Source: Spirosoma lacussanchae
GTDB taxonomy: Bacteria; Bacteroidota; Bacteroidia; Cytophagales; Spirosomataceae
Direction of reading: 5' to 3'
Length of the DNA stretch: 64,000 nucleotides
Assembly (NCBI RefSeq): GCF_005870035.1
Contig: NZ_SWJG01000001.1
Location: forward strand, 2,033,639 to 2,097,638
Below, in pieces: positions 24,977 through 34,436 of the stretch. The position numbers and the translations under genes are program-made. The notes under the pieces are model-generated. The model saw nothing but the letters and a program-made list of their open reading frames with translations, was not told where the DNA came from and made no database searches. Position 1 is the first letter of the stretch. Every line of letters begins with the position of its first letter.

Positions 24977-26308
24977 ATGCCCCTTATCCTTACGTTTATC
25001 GGTATCCTGGCCCTTGTTTTCCTGATTGCCGTTGTCAACCTCGATACGTTCATTTCCTTCGTTCTGGTTTCATTGGGCATAGGGCTGGCATCGGGGATGA
25101 GTATTGCGGCCGTGGGCAAATCGATACAGACTGGCATCGGAGGCACCCTGGGCGACCTGGTTCTGATCATTGGTTTCGGGGCTATGCTGGGGCGTCTGGT
25201 GGCCGAAAGCGGAGCGGCCCGGCGCATTACCAACGTGCTGATTGGCTGGTTCGGCATTAAAAATATCCGCTGGGGGCTGGCACTGGCAGGTTTTATTATC
25301 GGCATTCCGTTGTTTTACAATGCCGGCTTTATCATTGTCGTTCCGCTTATCTTTACCATTGCGGCTTCATCGGGGTTGCCCTTGCTGACGGTGGCCATAC
25401 CAATGCTGTCGGCGCTGTCAGTGGCTCATGGGTACCTGCCTCCACACCCCTCACCGGCGGCTATTGCGGGTCAGCTAAACGCCAATATTGGCCGTACCCT
25501 GCTCTACGGTATTATCGTGGCAACGCCCGCCATCGTTATTGCGGGGCCTATATTTGGCAAAACGCTGGGCCGTTTTCAGCCCAAACCCGACCGGCAGCTG
25601 TTCAACATTCGGGAAGTACCCGTTACTAATCTGCCGGGGGCCGGTATCAGCTTTTTTGTGGCTCTGCTGCCGGTCGTGATACTAACGCTTTTCGGTCCGC
25701 TCAAAGGGATGCTTACCGAAGGAACGGTGCTGCACGGCATCGTGGCGCTGATGGCCGAGCCCTACATAGGCATGCTGGTTTCGGTTCTGGTTGCCGTCTA
25801 CGCGCTGGGGCTCCGGCCCGACGAAACCGGTAAGCGGCCCACCATGAAAGCGGTCATGAAAGATCTCGAAGAAGCCATCAAGGCGGCATCTCCCATATTG
25901 CTGGTTATTGCCGGAGCGGGGGCGCTGAAGCAGATTTTCAACGACTCCGGTACAAGCCTGTACATCGGTGCCCAACTGGCCGGGATCAATATGTCTCCAT
26001 TGTTGCTGGGTTGGGGCATGGCGGCCGTAATCCGCGTTTGTGTAGGTTCGGCCACGGTAGCGGGTCTGACAACGGTCGGCATTATTCTGCCCCTGATTCA
26101 GTCGCAGCACGTCAATCCCGAGCTAATGGTATTGGCTATCGGGTCAGGAAGCCTGATGCTGTCGCACATCAACGACCCTGGTTTCTGGCTCTTTAAAGAA
26201 TATTTCAACCTTAGCATCAACGATACCCTCCGCACCTGGAGTGTGATGGAATCGCTGGTTTCGATCATCGGCCTGCTCGGCGTTTTGGCGCTTAACCTGG
26301 TGGTATAA
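24977..26308 (+). CDS. GntP family gluconate:H+ symporter
   Basis: A 443-residue integral membrane protein with about 12-14 hydrophobic segments. Family motifs include IIGFGAMLGRLVAESGAARR, the reentrant-like HGYLPPHPSPAAIA, and ASPILLVIAGAGALKQI near residue 300. GntP members import gluconate and related aldonates (idonate, fructuronate, glycerate) with protons across the inner membrane. It is 15 nt downstream of mcrC. A PQQ-dependent sugar dehydrogenase 4 kb away could supply the substrate in the periplasm. No gluconate kinase or Entner-Doudoroff genes are in the window. Confidence 0.93.
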   Translation: MPLILTFIGILALVFLIAVVNLDTFISFVLVSLGIGLASGMSIAAVGKSIQTGIGGTLGDLVLIIGFGAMLGRLVAESGAARRITNVLIGWFGIKNIRWGLALAGFIIGIPLFYNAGFIIVVPLIFTIAASSGLPLLTVAIPMLSALSVAHGYLPPHPSPAAIAGQLNANIGRTLLYGIIVATPAIVIAGPIFGKTLGRFQPKPDRQLFNIREVPVTNLPGAGISFFVALLPVVILTLFGPLKGMLTEGTVLHGIVALMAEPYIGMLVSVLVAVYALGLRPDETGKRPTMKAVMKDLEEAIKAASPILLVIAGAGALKQIFNDSGTSLYIGAQLAGINMSPLLLGWGMAAVIRVCVGSATVAGLTTVGIILPLIQSQHVNPELMVLAIGSGSLMLSHINDPGFWLFKEYFNLSINDTLRTWSVMESLVSIIGLLGVLALNLVV

Positions 26309-26476
26309 GCAGCCGGCAGAAAAAAAGTTGTTTCTCCTTACAATATAAATACCCCGCGCTGCGACTACCCCTGTAGAGCAGCCTGGGCCGGATTGAGCGG
26401 AACAGCCCGATCCATTCGGTATCATAAGCCAGCCGTGTCCGGTTGCTCTGAACAAATCACTAAATCAGACAACGAC

Positions 26477-26737
26477 ATGAGAATTTGGCGAGTAGCAGGC
26501 GTAGTCCTCTTGGCCGGGATGGCCCTTTTTTTACTATCTCTTCTGATTAAGCTCCTGCTGGTAGCTGCGGCTGCTTTCCTGGTGGTACGGGTAGTAGGTG
26601 GCTTAATAGCGAGTCAGTTTACTCATTCGGCCGAGCGGGTAGGCTGGCATTCCCCCACTATCATATCCATCGATAATTCAGCCTATCGCTCGCCCATGAG
26701 CCGGGTCGCGTATGACCGGGTAATCCCGATTCACTAA
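26477..26737 (+). CDS. Small membrane protein upstream of Hsp20, function unknown
   Basis: An 86-residue protein starting at ATG 26477; an upstream in-frame start at 26393 is unlikely. A long hydrophobic N-terminal half (VAGVVLLAGMALFLLSLLIK, then LLVAAAAFLVVRVVGGLIA) suggests two closely spaced membrane helices, followed by a soluble tail of about 40 residues. It lies 51 nt before the small heat-shock gene on the same strand, which suggests a stress operon (inference). No family recognised. Confidence 0.65.
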   Translation: MRIWRVAGVVLLAGMALFLLSLLIKLLLVAAAAFLVVRVVGGLIASQFTHSAERVGWHSPTIISIDNSAYRSPMSRVAYDRVIPIH

Positions 26738-26788
26738 TCGGACCATCGCAGACAGTACAGTGTAAACACAAGACTAAAACACACAACC

Positions 26789-27235
26789 ATGTATCATAAA
26801 CACGCATTTCAATCAGATTATAAAGGCCGTTGCGGAGGCTGGGGCCGCAGTAAGTTTAACGAATCCTGGGGACGGGGGCGGTTCAGTAGCTTTGGCTGGC
26901 GCCCAGGCAGCAGTCAGCCGCCCGTTAACATCGAAGAAACCGACGACGCGTTCGTTATATCGCTCTACGCGGCTGGTCTGAAAAAAGAGAGCGTTGCGCT
27001 GACGGTGAAAGAAGATGTGTTGCAGATCAGCTATCCCGGTAGCGGTGCTGACAATGCCGAATCCGGTTATACCTACCAGGAGTACCGACAGGGCGCTTTC
27101 GAACGGTCATTTCGATTAAATGGCAAGGTGCTGACAGAGGCCATTTCGGCCTCGTATGCCGATGGTATCCTGAAGGTGACGCTGCCCAAAAATCCAGAAA
27201 CGAACCAGCCCGCCCAGACGATTACGGTGGGTTAA
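26789..27235 (+). CDS. Small heat-shock protein (Hsp20 / alpha-crystallin family)
   Basis: A 148-residue protein. The N-terminal arm is rich in Gly/Arg/Trp/Ser (about 1-45). The alpha-crystallin domain (about 47-140) starts at PPVNIEETDDAFVISLYAAG and includes the family signature ASYADGILKVTLPK. It is an ATP-independent holdase that binds unfolding proteins and hands them to DnaK/ClpB. The C-terminal I-x-I-like anchor (QTITVG) promotes oligomers. It follows the 86-residue membrane protein and ends at a strong palindrome. No CIRCE-type operator was seen upstream. Confidence 0.95.
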   Translation: MYHKHAFQSDYKGRCGGWGRSKFNESWGRGRFSSFGWRPGSSQPPVNIEETDDAFVISLYAAGLKKESVALTVKEDVLQISYPGSGADNAESGYTYQEYRQGAFERSFRLNGKVLTEAISASYADGILKVTLPKNPETNQPAQTITVG

Positions 27236-27256
27236 TGCTCTAAGCTGTCTCGCTAG

Positions 27257-27284
27257 GGGCCAGACCGCAGCTGCGGTCTGGCCC
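27257..27284 (+). terminator. 28-bp palindromic terminator hairpin after Hsp20
   Basis: GGGCCAGACCGCAG (27257-27270) directly abuts its reverse complement CTGCGGTCTGGCCC (27271-27284). The tail CTTCTGTTAT is only moderately T-rich. Confidence 0.7.
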
Positions 27285-27442
27285 TTCTGTTATAGATCAG
27301 GACGTGTTGCTGGCAGAATAGCAGAAGCGCGAACGATAACCCGGTGAATGAAGTCAGGTCTTATCGTGGTTAAGTACAGGAAATGTAGAGGGTGGAGGAG
27401 GCTATTACGGGTAGTGAACCGGGGCAATGAGCTTTAGTCAGC

Positions 27443-28108
27443 ATGACAACTTTCTTCCGCCTTTCATTTATCAGTCTGCTTGTCGGACTTCTGGCCATGA
27501 CTGCGGCCAAACCCAAACGTGTAGTTTTCTTTGGCGATTCAATTACCCAGGCTGGTATAAAGCCGGGGGGGTACATTGATCGGTTGAAATCGATGGTATC
27601 GGCTGATCAGTATGAGTTGGTTGGCGCCGGCATTGGTGGTAACAAGATTTATGACCTCTTTCTGCGGATGGACGAAGACGTGCTGGCCAAACAGCCCGAT
27701 GTAGTTGTCATCTGGGTGGGGGTCAACGACGTATGGCACAAAGCTACCTCAGGTACAGGCACCGACCCCGACAAGTTTGTGCGCTTCTACGAGGCCGTAG
27801 TGAAAAAGCTTCAGGCCGCCAACGTGCGTGTGGTATTGTGTACGCCAGCTGCTATCGGCGAAAAAAACGACATGACCAACCAGCAAGACGGCGACCTGAA
27901 CCAATACAGCCAGTTTATCCGCGATCTGGCCAAACGGCAGAATCTGCCCCTGGTTGATCTGCGAAAGGCATTTCAGGACTATAACCTGAAAAACAACCCC
28001 GAAAACAAAGACCGCGGTATCCTGACGACGGATCGGGTCCACCTCAACGAAGCCGGCAATCAGTTTGTAGCCGATCAGATGAAGCCCGTTCTGCTTCAGG
28101 TCAAATAA
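27443..28108 (+). CDS. Secreted SGNH/GDSL hydrolase
   Basis: A 221-residue protein with a signal peptide (FRLSFISLLVGLLAMTAA) and the SGNH blocks in order: block I FFGDSITQ (catalytic Ser), block II glycine in GAGIGGNK, block III GVNDVW (Asn), block V DRVHLNEAG (Asp and His). The family hydrolyses esters and includes carbohydrate esterases that remove acetyl groups from plant glycans, as well as lipases and TesA-type enzymes. Its position next to a cellulase-like gene supports glycan deacetylation (inference). It converges with the glycoside hydrolase gene with an 11-nt gap. Confidence 0.92.
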   Translation: MTTFFRLSFISLLVGLLAMTAAKPKRVVFFGDSITQAGIKPGGYIDRLKSMVSADQYELVGAGIGGNKIYDLFLRMDEDVLAKQPDVVVIWVGVNDVWHKATSGTGTDPDKFVRFYEAVVKKLQAANVRVVLCTPAAIGEKNDMTNQQDGDLNQYSQFIRDLAKRQNLPLVDLRKAFQDYNLKNNPENKDRGILTTDRVHLNEAGNQFVADQMKPVLLQVK

Positions 28109-28119
28109 CCAAAGAATCG

Positions 28120-29586
28120 TTAAAACTTGATAATGCGCAGGATGAGGTCGCGCGTACCCGGCGGGGCTGCCAGTGAGCCACTCGGCTCGGCGGATCCGCT
28201 CTTGAGTACCTGGCCCGTTTCGGCGTCGGCCCACTCGGCATGATAATCACCTTTGGGCAGGTTCACCTGCAGAAGAAATGAATTGGGCGAAAACGGCTCG
28301 GCATAAATCAGCCAGCCGTTTTTGCCATTTTTGAGCGTCTGGGTAACCGCTCCCGGTGACGCTTTGACAAAGGTTGGATCGGGGCTGAGCTGGGTCAGAT
28401 CGAACCGGTCCAGATAGCGTTTCATGGCACCGAGTTGACGGCGAAGGGCTGGGCTGCCACCACCGGGGGTGGTGCTGCGCCGGTAGGTAGTATCCTGACC
28501 AATTTCGCCCCCTACGCTGAACGAGTAGTCGAGGTGGTTGAACAGTCCCCCGCCCGCCATCAGAAATCGCCACGCTTGGCGCCGGTAGGTCCGGTCTGCC
28601 TGACCTGCGAAGCCCGTTTCATTGAAGCCAATGACCCGGTTCAGGGCGTAGTTGTCGGTAACGGCTTCGGGCAGCGCGTAGTGAAACGTATAGATCGATA
28701 CATTCGGGTCGAGGTCGAGAATGGGGTAGCGGAAATTGCTGACGTTCTGCGAGATCAGGTGATTCTGTAACAGATTCTCTTCTTCGCTCACAATCCAGGA
28801 CGCTACCCGCCGTTGCCACTGCAACGACGCCTGACTACTCACTTCAAGTGTCGATCGCCAGTCGCGTTTACCGTCTGGGCTGGTGTGGTACTCGTTGCGG
28901 GTCAGTACCGTGTCTTTCAGATCGGCCCAGGGTTCATTCTGGATCTCATAGTAGAGATTTCGGAAGCTGTTAAGTTCCCGGACCAGTTTCCGGACGTACT
29001 GCTCCTGGTACTTCAGCAGGTTCCCGTTCTGCAGCGTGTTGGCCTGAAGGGGACGGATAGCATCGGTCTGGTTGATGTTGTTGGCCGAATTGAACGGACT
29101 GTAGGGCCAGCCGGTGCCATAATATGAGGAGAAAAGGGTTACCTCAACAATGATACCCAGCTGCTGCGCCCGGCTTATAAAGTCCCGAAGCCGCTCAAAA
29201 TAGGCATCATCCCACCGACTCAGATCAAACTTATTCCCTCCCAGTGCGTACCCAGACTGTTCTGAACGCGCCCAGGGCAAAATCAGTCGGCCCGACCGGG
29301 GAGCCAGGGTGTTTTTCTGAATGCCAAAGTCGCCCTGCTTTTCAACATAAGCTCCCGTAAACAGCCGGGTGTTGTTAAGGCCGTCGGCTGCCAGCGTGGC
29401 GAGGTAAGTCTTGTAGTCGAAATCCAGGTTAACAACGGCGCCGTAATGTTCTCCCGATCCAACCAGTAGGGTGGGTTTGCCGTCGTACTGGAAATAGTGT
29501 TGATTTTCGGGGAGAAGCTGGAGTGGCTGGGCCGTTACCCCCATAGTGGAGAATAGTACACCGCAGATTGCCGAAACTAGGCGCAT
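28120..29586 (-). CDS. Secreted cellulase-like glycoside hydrolase (GH5-type TIM barrel)
   Basis: A 488-residue protein starting at ATG 29586, with a signal peptide (LVSAICGVLFSTMGVTAQ). TIM-barrel features: GLNNTRLFTGAYVEKQG early, GIIVEVTLFSSYYGTGW in the middle, and NLYYEIQNEPW, whose Asn-Glu matches the acid/base pair of clan GH-A. The nucleophile Glu is probably in VIGFNETGFAG. A beta-rich C-terminal module (about 400-488) follows. Clan GH-A enzymes act on beta-glucans, mannans and similar glycans; the exact substrate is not inferable. It lies downstream of the PQQ dehydrogenase gene (142-nt gap). Confidence 0.8.
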   Translation of the reverse strand: MRLVSAICGVLFSTMGVTAQPLQLLPENQHYFQYDGKPTLLVGSGEHYGAVVNLDFDYKTYLATLAADGLNNTRLFTGAYVEKQGDFGIQKNTLAPRSGRLILPWARSEQSGYALGGNKFDLSRWDDAYFERLRDFISRAQQLGIIVEVTLFSSYYGTGWPYSPFNSANNINQTDAIRPLQANTLQNGNLLKYQEQYVRKLVRELNSFRNLYYEIQNEPWADLKDTVLTRNEYHTSPDGKRDWRSTLEVSSQASLQWQRRVASWIVSEEENLLQNHLISQNVSNFRYPILDLDPNVSIYTFHYALPEAVTDNYALNRVIGFNETGFAGQADRTYRRQAWRFLMAGGGLFNHLDYSFSVGGEIGQDTTYRRSTTPGGGSPALRRQLGAMKRYLDRFDLTQLSPDPTFVKASPGAVTQTLKNGKNGWLIYAEPFSPNSFLLQVNLPKGDYHAEWADAETGQVLKSGSAEPSGSLAAPPGTRDLILRIIKF

Positions 29587-29728
29587 ATCGTAGTTTAGAA
29601 TTTTGGGGCAAACTAAGGACTTTCTCGCAAAACAGCCCCACAACTTACCGTACGAGTCTCGCCGAACCAAGGTCTACCAGGAGCGGGACTGGCCAGCTAA
29701 TCATCGGCCGAGCCCCGCCCATTACTGC

Positions 29729-31867
29729 TTAGGGTAAGGCAAAGGCCACATACTGATTGCCTTTTTTGGCGCCGAGTTTGGCCCCTCCGCAGGCGATCAC
29801 TACGTACTGTCTGCCATTAACCTGGTAGGTTGCCGGGGTAGCAAAACCGGCTGCCGGTAATGTGGTTTCCCAAAGCAATTTGCCGGTCTTCTTGTCGAAA
29901 GCCCGGAATTTCTCGTCTTTCGTGGCGGCAATGAAAAGCAGGCCGCTGGCCGTGACCACCGGACCACCGTAGTTCTCAGTACCCGTTTGGGTTGCTTTGC
30001 CGGCTAAAGCAGGCTCCTGGCCGAGGGGTATCTTCCAGAGGTATTCGCCGGTGTTTAGATTGATGGCGTTGAGTGTACCCCAGGGTGGCGCAATGGCTGG
30101 CAGCCCTTTGCTATCCTGAAATTTGATGTAACCCGTCACCTTGTAGGGTAAATAAGGCTCTTTGACTTTGGACGGATAGGGCGACCCGCCAGCTACTTCC
30201 TGCTTTTCATCGCCAAACAGAAATGCTACCAGTGCCTGCCGATCGGTCGCCGACAGGGCTGTAAAGCCGGGCATCATGCCTTTGCCATTACTGATGATCT
30301 GGGTTACGTAAGGCCGGTCGCGTCGCTGACCAATATCGACCAGGGAGGGGTAACCGCTGCGGGCGTTCCCTTTGCGCTCGGGGCCGTGGCAGCTAATGCA
30401 ATTCTGGGTATAGATCCGTTGACCGGGGCTAAGATGCGCCAGCTCGTCGCTCTTTGGCGCATCGATCATCGTAAAAATCCAGGGTATGTCGTTTGCGTTC
30501 ACGTACAGAATGCCATCGGGATCAGCGGCCGCGCCACCCCATTCGGCCCCTCCGTCGGTGCCGGGAAACATCAGGCTACCTCGTTTGCTGATGGGTTCGA
30601 ACGGTCGGCGCCCCACGTTACGAAACACGCGCAGCAACGAATCACGGTCGGCGGAGTAGGGGTTGATATCGGCTTCGCTCATCTGCTGCCGGGCAAAGGG
30701 CGCGGGTTTCTGTGGAACAGGCTGCGTAGGCCAGGTCACTTCCCCGGGCAGGTCTGACTTTGGTACGGGAGTCTCCCGAATCGGGAAGAGTGGTTTTCCG
30801 GTTACCCGGTCGAAGACGAAGACGTGGCCCGACTTGGTAACCTGAGCCACGGCGTCGATCTTCCTGCCATTCTGTGTAACTGTAAGCAGGTTAGGTGGGG
30901 CCGGAAAGTCGCGATCCCAGAGGTCGTGGTGCACAGCCTGAAAATGCCAGCGTCGCTTACCGGTTCGGGCGTCGAGGGCCAGCAGGCAGTTGGCAAAGAG
31001 GTTCTGGCCTTTGCGATTGCCGCCGTAGAAATCATACGAAGCTGAGCCGGTGGGTACGTAGAGCAGACCGCGCGGCCGATCGATAGCCATACCTGACCAG
31101 TTGTTGGCCCCACCAACGTCAACATTGCGGTAAGCCTCTTTAGGCCAGGTTTCGTACCCATACTCGCCGGGGTTGGGAATGGTACGAAAGACCCAGGCCA
31201 GTCGACCCGTCCGCACGTTGAACGCCTGAATGTAGCCCGGTGCCGCGTCGGGGCCTTCCGAAACCCGCGTGGGCATGATAATCAGGTCTTCGAACAGGGT
31301 GCCGGGGGTATTCGAAATAATGAACTTGTCCCGGGCCTGCTCGCCCAAGCCCGCATGTAGGTCGGTGGTTCCGTTATCGCCGAAGCTCGGGATCGGTTTG
31401 CCGGTTCGGGCATCCAGCGCATACAGCTTTGGACCGACTGTGTAGAGAATTCGTTTATCCGGTTCGCCGGTTTTGTCGGAAGATTGCCAGTACACGACCC
31501 CCCGGCTGGTGCTGTGCCAGACTTTGAGGGGATCACCAAATTTCCACAGTTCTTTGCCGGTCGTAGCATCCAGTGCAAACGCCTGTACGGTAGGTGTTAC
31601 GCCGTACAATACACCGTCGACAATAATCGGGTTGGTTTGAATCTGGCCACTATCGGGTGTCGAATACGTCCAGGCTACTTTTAACTGGCCGACGTTCTGC
31701 GGGCTGATCTGGGTCAGGGCCGAATAGTGGCTTCGATCGGGGCCGCCCAGGTATTCGCCCCAGTTGGTATAGTCATTGGGTTTGGTATCGGTTGGGTTTT
31801 GGGCGAACTGTGCCCATCCCAGGGCCAGCAAGGTGCCGGCTGCAATCGGTAGAAGAAGGCGTTTCAT
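29729..31867 (-). CDS. PQQ-dependent dehydrogenase with a cytochrome c domain (glucose-dehydrogenase-like)
   Basis: A 712-residue protein starting at ATG 31867, with a signal peptide and a quinoprotein eight-bladed propeller. Repeated tryptophan-docking-like motifs include ALDATTGKELWKFGDP, ALDARTGKRRWHFQAVHHD and AFDKKTGKLLWETTLP. A covalent haem site CISCH lies near residue 490, inserted in the propeller as in fused quinohaemoproteins. The length and the motif GLLYVPTGSASYDFYGG fit the bacterial PQQ glucose/alcohol dehydrogenase group in the periplasm. Electrons would leave through the cytochrome domain. It is downstream of the glycosyltransferase gene with a 28-nt gap. PQQ biosynthesis genes are not in the window. 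Confidence 0.9.
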   Translation of the reverse strand: MKRLLLPIAAGTLLALGWAQFAQNPTDTKPNDYTNWGEYLGGPDRSHYSALTQISPQNVGQLKVAWTYSTPDSGQIQTNPIIVDGVLYGVTPTVQAFALDATTGKELWKFGDPLKVWHSTSRGVVYWQSSDKTGEPDKRILYTVGPKLYALDARTGKPIPSFGDNGTTDLHAGLGEQARDKFIISNTPGTLFEDLIIMPTRVSEGPDAAPGYIQAFNVRTGRLAWVFRTIPNPGEYGYETWPKEAYRNVDVGGANNWSGMAIDRPRGLLYVPTGSASYDFYGGNRKGQNLFANCLLALDARTGKRRWHFQAVHHDLWDRDFPAPPNLLTVTQNGRKIDAVAQVTKSGHVFVFDRVTGKPLFPIRETPVPKSDLPGEVTWPTQPVPQKPAPFARQQMSEADINPYSADRDSLLRVFRNVGRRPFEPISKRGSLMFPGTDGGAEWGGAAADPDGILYVNANDIPWIFTMIDAPKSDELAHLSPGQRIYTQNCISCHGPERKGNARSGYPSLVDIGQRRDRPYVTQIISNGKGMMPGFTALSATDRQALVAFLFGDEKQEVAGGSPYPSKVKEPYLPYKVTGYIKFQDSKGLPAIAPPWGTLNAINLNTGEYLWKIPLGQEPALAGKATQTGTENYGGPVVTASGLLFIAATKDEKFRAFDKKTGKLLWETTLPAAGFATPATYQVNGRQYVVIACGGAKLGAKKGNQYVAFALP

Positions 31868-31895
31868 AAAGCGGTTACAGGAATAGTCCGCCAAT

Positions 31896-32642
31896 TTATC
31901 GAATATCCGCGAACCACCGCTTCAACTTGTTGGGTGAGTAGCCCAGTCCCCACAAAAAGCCGATAGCCAGGTAGATACCATTGGCCTTCCAGAAGCCCCA
32001 CCGGGCTACCCGCCGGTCCGACGACTCGACCAGCCGGTTGACCTGCCGCACCCGGCCGTAAGGAACCAGCTTAAGCAATAAATCCGCTTCTTCCATGATC
32101 GGCATGCTGGCCGTATAGCCGCCAACGGTCATAAACTGATCCCGTCGGCAAAATATAACCTGATCGCCGAAGAGCAGGCGCGCCCCCCGAAAAAACAGGC
32201 GAGGCCTGAAGAGCAGCGGGGCATAATAGGTTTTAAGGTAGTTGTGAAAGGACGTCAGCCAGCGGGTTGTATGCGCCCCCCGCATGATGGAAATAAAACC
32301 ACCAGCTACCGTATCGGTGTCTGCCAGCGTTTGCCGAATAACCTGGAGTGCATCATCGGGCAGGGCCGTATCGGCGTGCAGAAAGCATAAAATATCGCCG
32401 GTTGCTTTGGCCGCTCCCGCATTCATCTGGCTGGCCCGGCCCGGTAGTTTGGCGTGTACAATGCGCATGGATCGGAAACAGGGGCTGGTAGCCTCCGCCA
32501 GCTGAATAGTCCGGTCGGTGCTGCCACCGTCAACGATGATAATTTCGAGCGGTTCTGGACATAGTCGTTGTAAGAGCCGCAACGTCCGGGGAAGTGCGTT
32601 TTCTTCGTTAAGGGTTGGAATGATGATCGACACTGTACGCAT
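31896..32642 (-). CDS. Family 2 glycosyltransferase (TIGR04283 type)
   Basis: A 248-residue GT-A glycosyltransferase starting at ATG 32642: VSIIIPTLNEENALPRTL, nucleotide-binding IIIVDGGSTDRTI, and the metal-binding acidic motif CFLHADTALP. GRASQMNAGAAKATGD is characteristic of the TIGR04283 group often linked to arsenosugar or cell-surface lipid glycosylation. One hydrophobic segment lies near the C-terminus (YLAIGFLWGLGY). The usual TIGR04282 partner is absent here. An in-frame extension upstream runs into the heptamer repeat (32720-32816), which lies between this gene and the divergent HMG-CoA reductase gene. It is followed closely by the PQQ dehydrogenase gene. Confidence 0.85.
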   Translation of the reverse strand: MRTVSIIIPTLNEENALPRTLRLLQRLCPEPLEIIIVDGGSTDRTIQLAEATSPCFRSMRIVHAKLPGRASQMNAGAAKATGDILCFLHADTALPDDALQVIRQTLADTDTVAGGFISIMRGAHTTRWLTSFHNYLKTYYAPLLFRPRLFFRGARLLFGDQVIFCRRDQFMTVGGYTASMPIMEEADLLLKLVPYGRVRQVNRLVESSDRRVARWGFWKANGIYLAIGFLWGLGYSPNKLKRWFADIR

Positions 32643-32719
32643 ACGGGGAATAAACCAATCCAGCGAACGAGGGTTTTTTAATGGATAATGAATAATGAAA
32701 AATGTATAGTAAATAAGTA

Positions 32720-32814
<95 letters not shown>

Positions 32815-32816
<2 letters not shown>

Positions 32817-34380
32817 GTTTCGTTTTCTGCCTAATGTGCTGCTGAAGCAGCTATATACCCGTAAGAGTCTGCGTAACACAGCTACAGGGTTTACATTTAC
32901 TCTGAAGAACAGGCTGTCAGATGCGCAGTTTACGGGACTCGAGCGGGCTATAATAAACGGACGTGAGTACCAGGCCAGCGCTTTCCTGCTCGAGATCGAC
33001 GGTGGGGAAGAAGTAGGAGTAGAGGCTATCTCAGTGGCTACCCCACTTTCATTTCCACTTCGGCGGTCAGTTCGTGTTCGGGCCATCGCGCCCCCGCTCG
33101 AACCCGGTCAGCATATCCTCGAGATCACCCTCAAAACGCAACCCTTTGGTACTATAACACTAACCGTAGAAGACAGCCTCCAAACCGAAGCGCCCGAAGA
33201 CACGCAACGGCCCCAACCCGGTATTCCCCGTCATCCGGTCGATGATTACAGCCCGCAGGCGGTTGCGGAGCGGCTGCAGTTTCTGCGCGATTTCACCCAA
33301 ACGAATCCCCAACACATCACCCAGCCCACGTTTGAGCCGTCTGCCGTGCGGGGAAAGTGCGAAAACTTTGTAGGCGTAGCGCAGGTACCGATTGGGCTGG
33401 CCGGTCCGTTACGGGTTAACGGCGAGCACGCGCAGGGTGACTTCCTGATTCCGCTGGCTACTACCGAAGGAACCCTGGTGGCGAGCTATAACCGGGGTAT
33501 CAAGCTCATCAACGGTAGTGGGGGCGTGTTGTGTACCATTCAGGATGAGGCCATGCAGCGTGCCCCGGTTTTTCAGTTTGCCGATGCCCGCCAGGCCCGC
33601 TCGTTCGTTCAGTGGGTCGAGGCCCGGGAGCGTGATATTGCTGCCGAAGCCGAAACGACCTCGCGGTTTGCCCGGCTCACCTATGTAGACGCCTACCTGA
33701 ACGGCCGGTTTGCGTTCCTGCGTTTTGGCTACTCGACAGGTGATGCGGCTGGGCAGAATATGGTCAGCAAAGCAACACTGGCTGCCTGCAACTACATACT
33801 ACAGGCCTACCCGGCGGCCGCGGCCATCGAGCACTTCTTTCTCGAATCGAATATGGCTACTGACAAAAAGCCCTCGCAGCTGAACATGCTACGCACCCGT
33901 GGCAAGCGCGTCACGGCCGAAATTCGCATCCCGCGCGACCTGCTTATTCAGGAACTCCAGGTTGAACCCGAACAACTGCTGCGGCACGCCCGCATTGGTG
34001 ACGTAGGAGCCCGCCTGGCCGGAACGAACAACAACGGCCTACACTCGGTCAACGGCCTGGCTGCCCTTTTCATCGCAACCGGTCAGGATGTTGCCTGCCT
34101 GGCCGAATCCTCGGCGGCTATAACTTATTCCGAACTCACCCCTGACGGTGATCTGTACGGGTCTGTCACCCTGCCGTCGCTGATTGTGGGGACCGTTGGT
34201 GGTGGTACTGGGCTACCTACGCAGCGGGAGTGTCTGGAGCTGATGGATTGTTATGGTGACGGAAAAGCCAACAAACTGGCCGAGGTCATGGCTGGGGTAG
34301 TCGCGGCCGGGGAGCTTTCGCTAGCTTCGGCTATATCCTCACTCGACTGGGTATCGAGTCATGACGCCACGCGGGTCTAA
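32815..34380 (+). CDS. Hydroxymethylglutaryl-CoA reductase with an extra N-terminal domain
   Basis: A 521-residue protein. Residues about 180-521 are a class I-like HMG-CoA reductase: NFVGVAQVPIGLAGPL, catalytic Glu in TTEGTLVAS (about 218), STGDAAGQNM, catalytic Lys in DKKPSQLN (about 351), Asp in ATGQDVA, IVGTVGGGTG, and the C-terminal His in SSHDATRV. It reduces HMG-CoA to mevalonate with NAD(P)H. The first 135 residues form a beta-rich domain I do not recognise, joined by a Pro/Gln linker, in the place of the eukaryotic membrane domain. Other mevalonate genes are not nearby. The start codon lies at the end of a heptamer repeat. Confidence 0.9.
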
Positions 34381-34413
34381 AAAAAACGGCAAGCATCAGC
34401 TTGCCGTTTTTTT
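34381..34413. terminator. Bidirectional terminator between the HMG-CoA reductase and DEAD-box genes
   Basis: Perfect stem AAAAAACGGCAAGC (34381-34394) / GCTTGCCGTTTTTT (34399-34412), ATCA loop, T-runs on both strands. Confidence 0.93.
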
Positions 34414-34436
34414 GCTGAATCAATGGAGCCAGCAGG

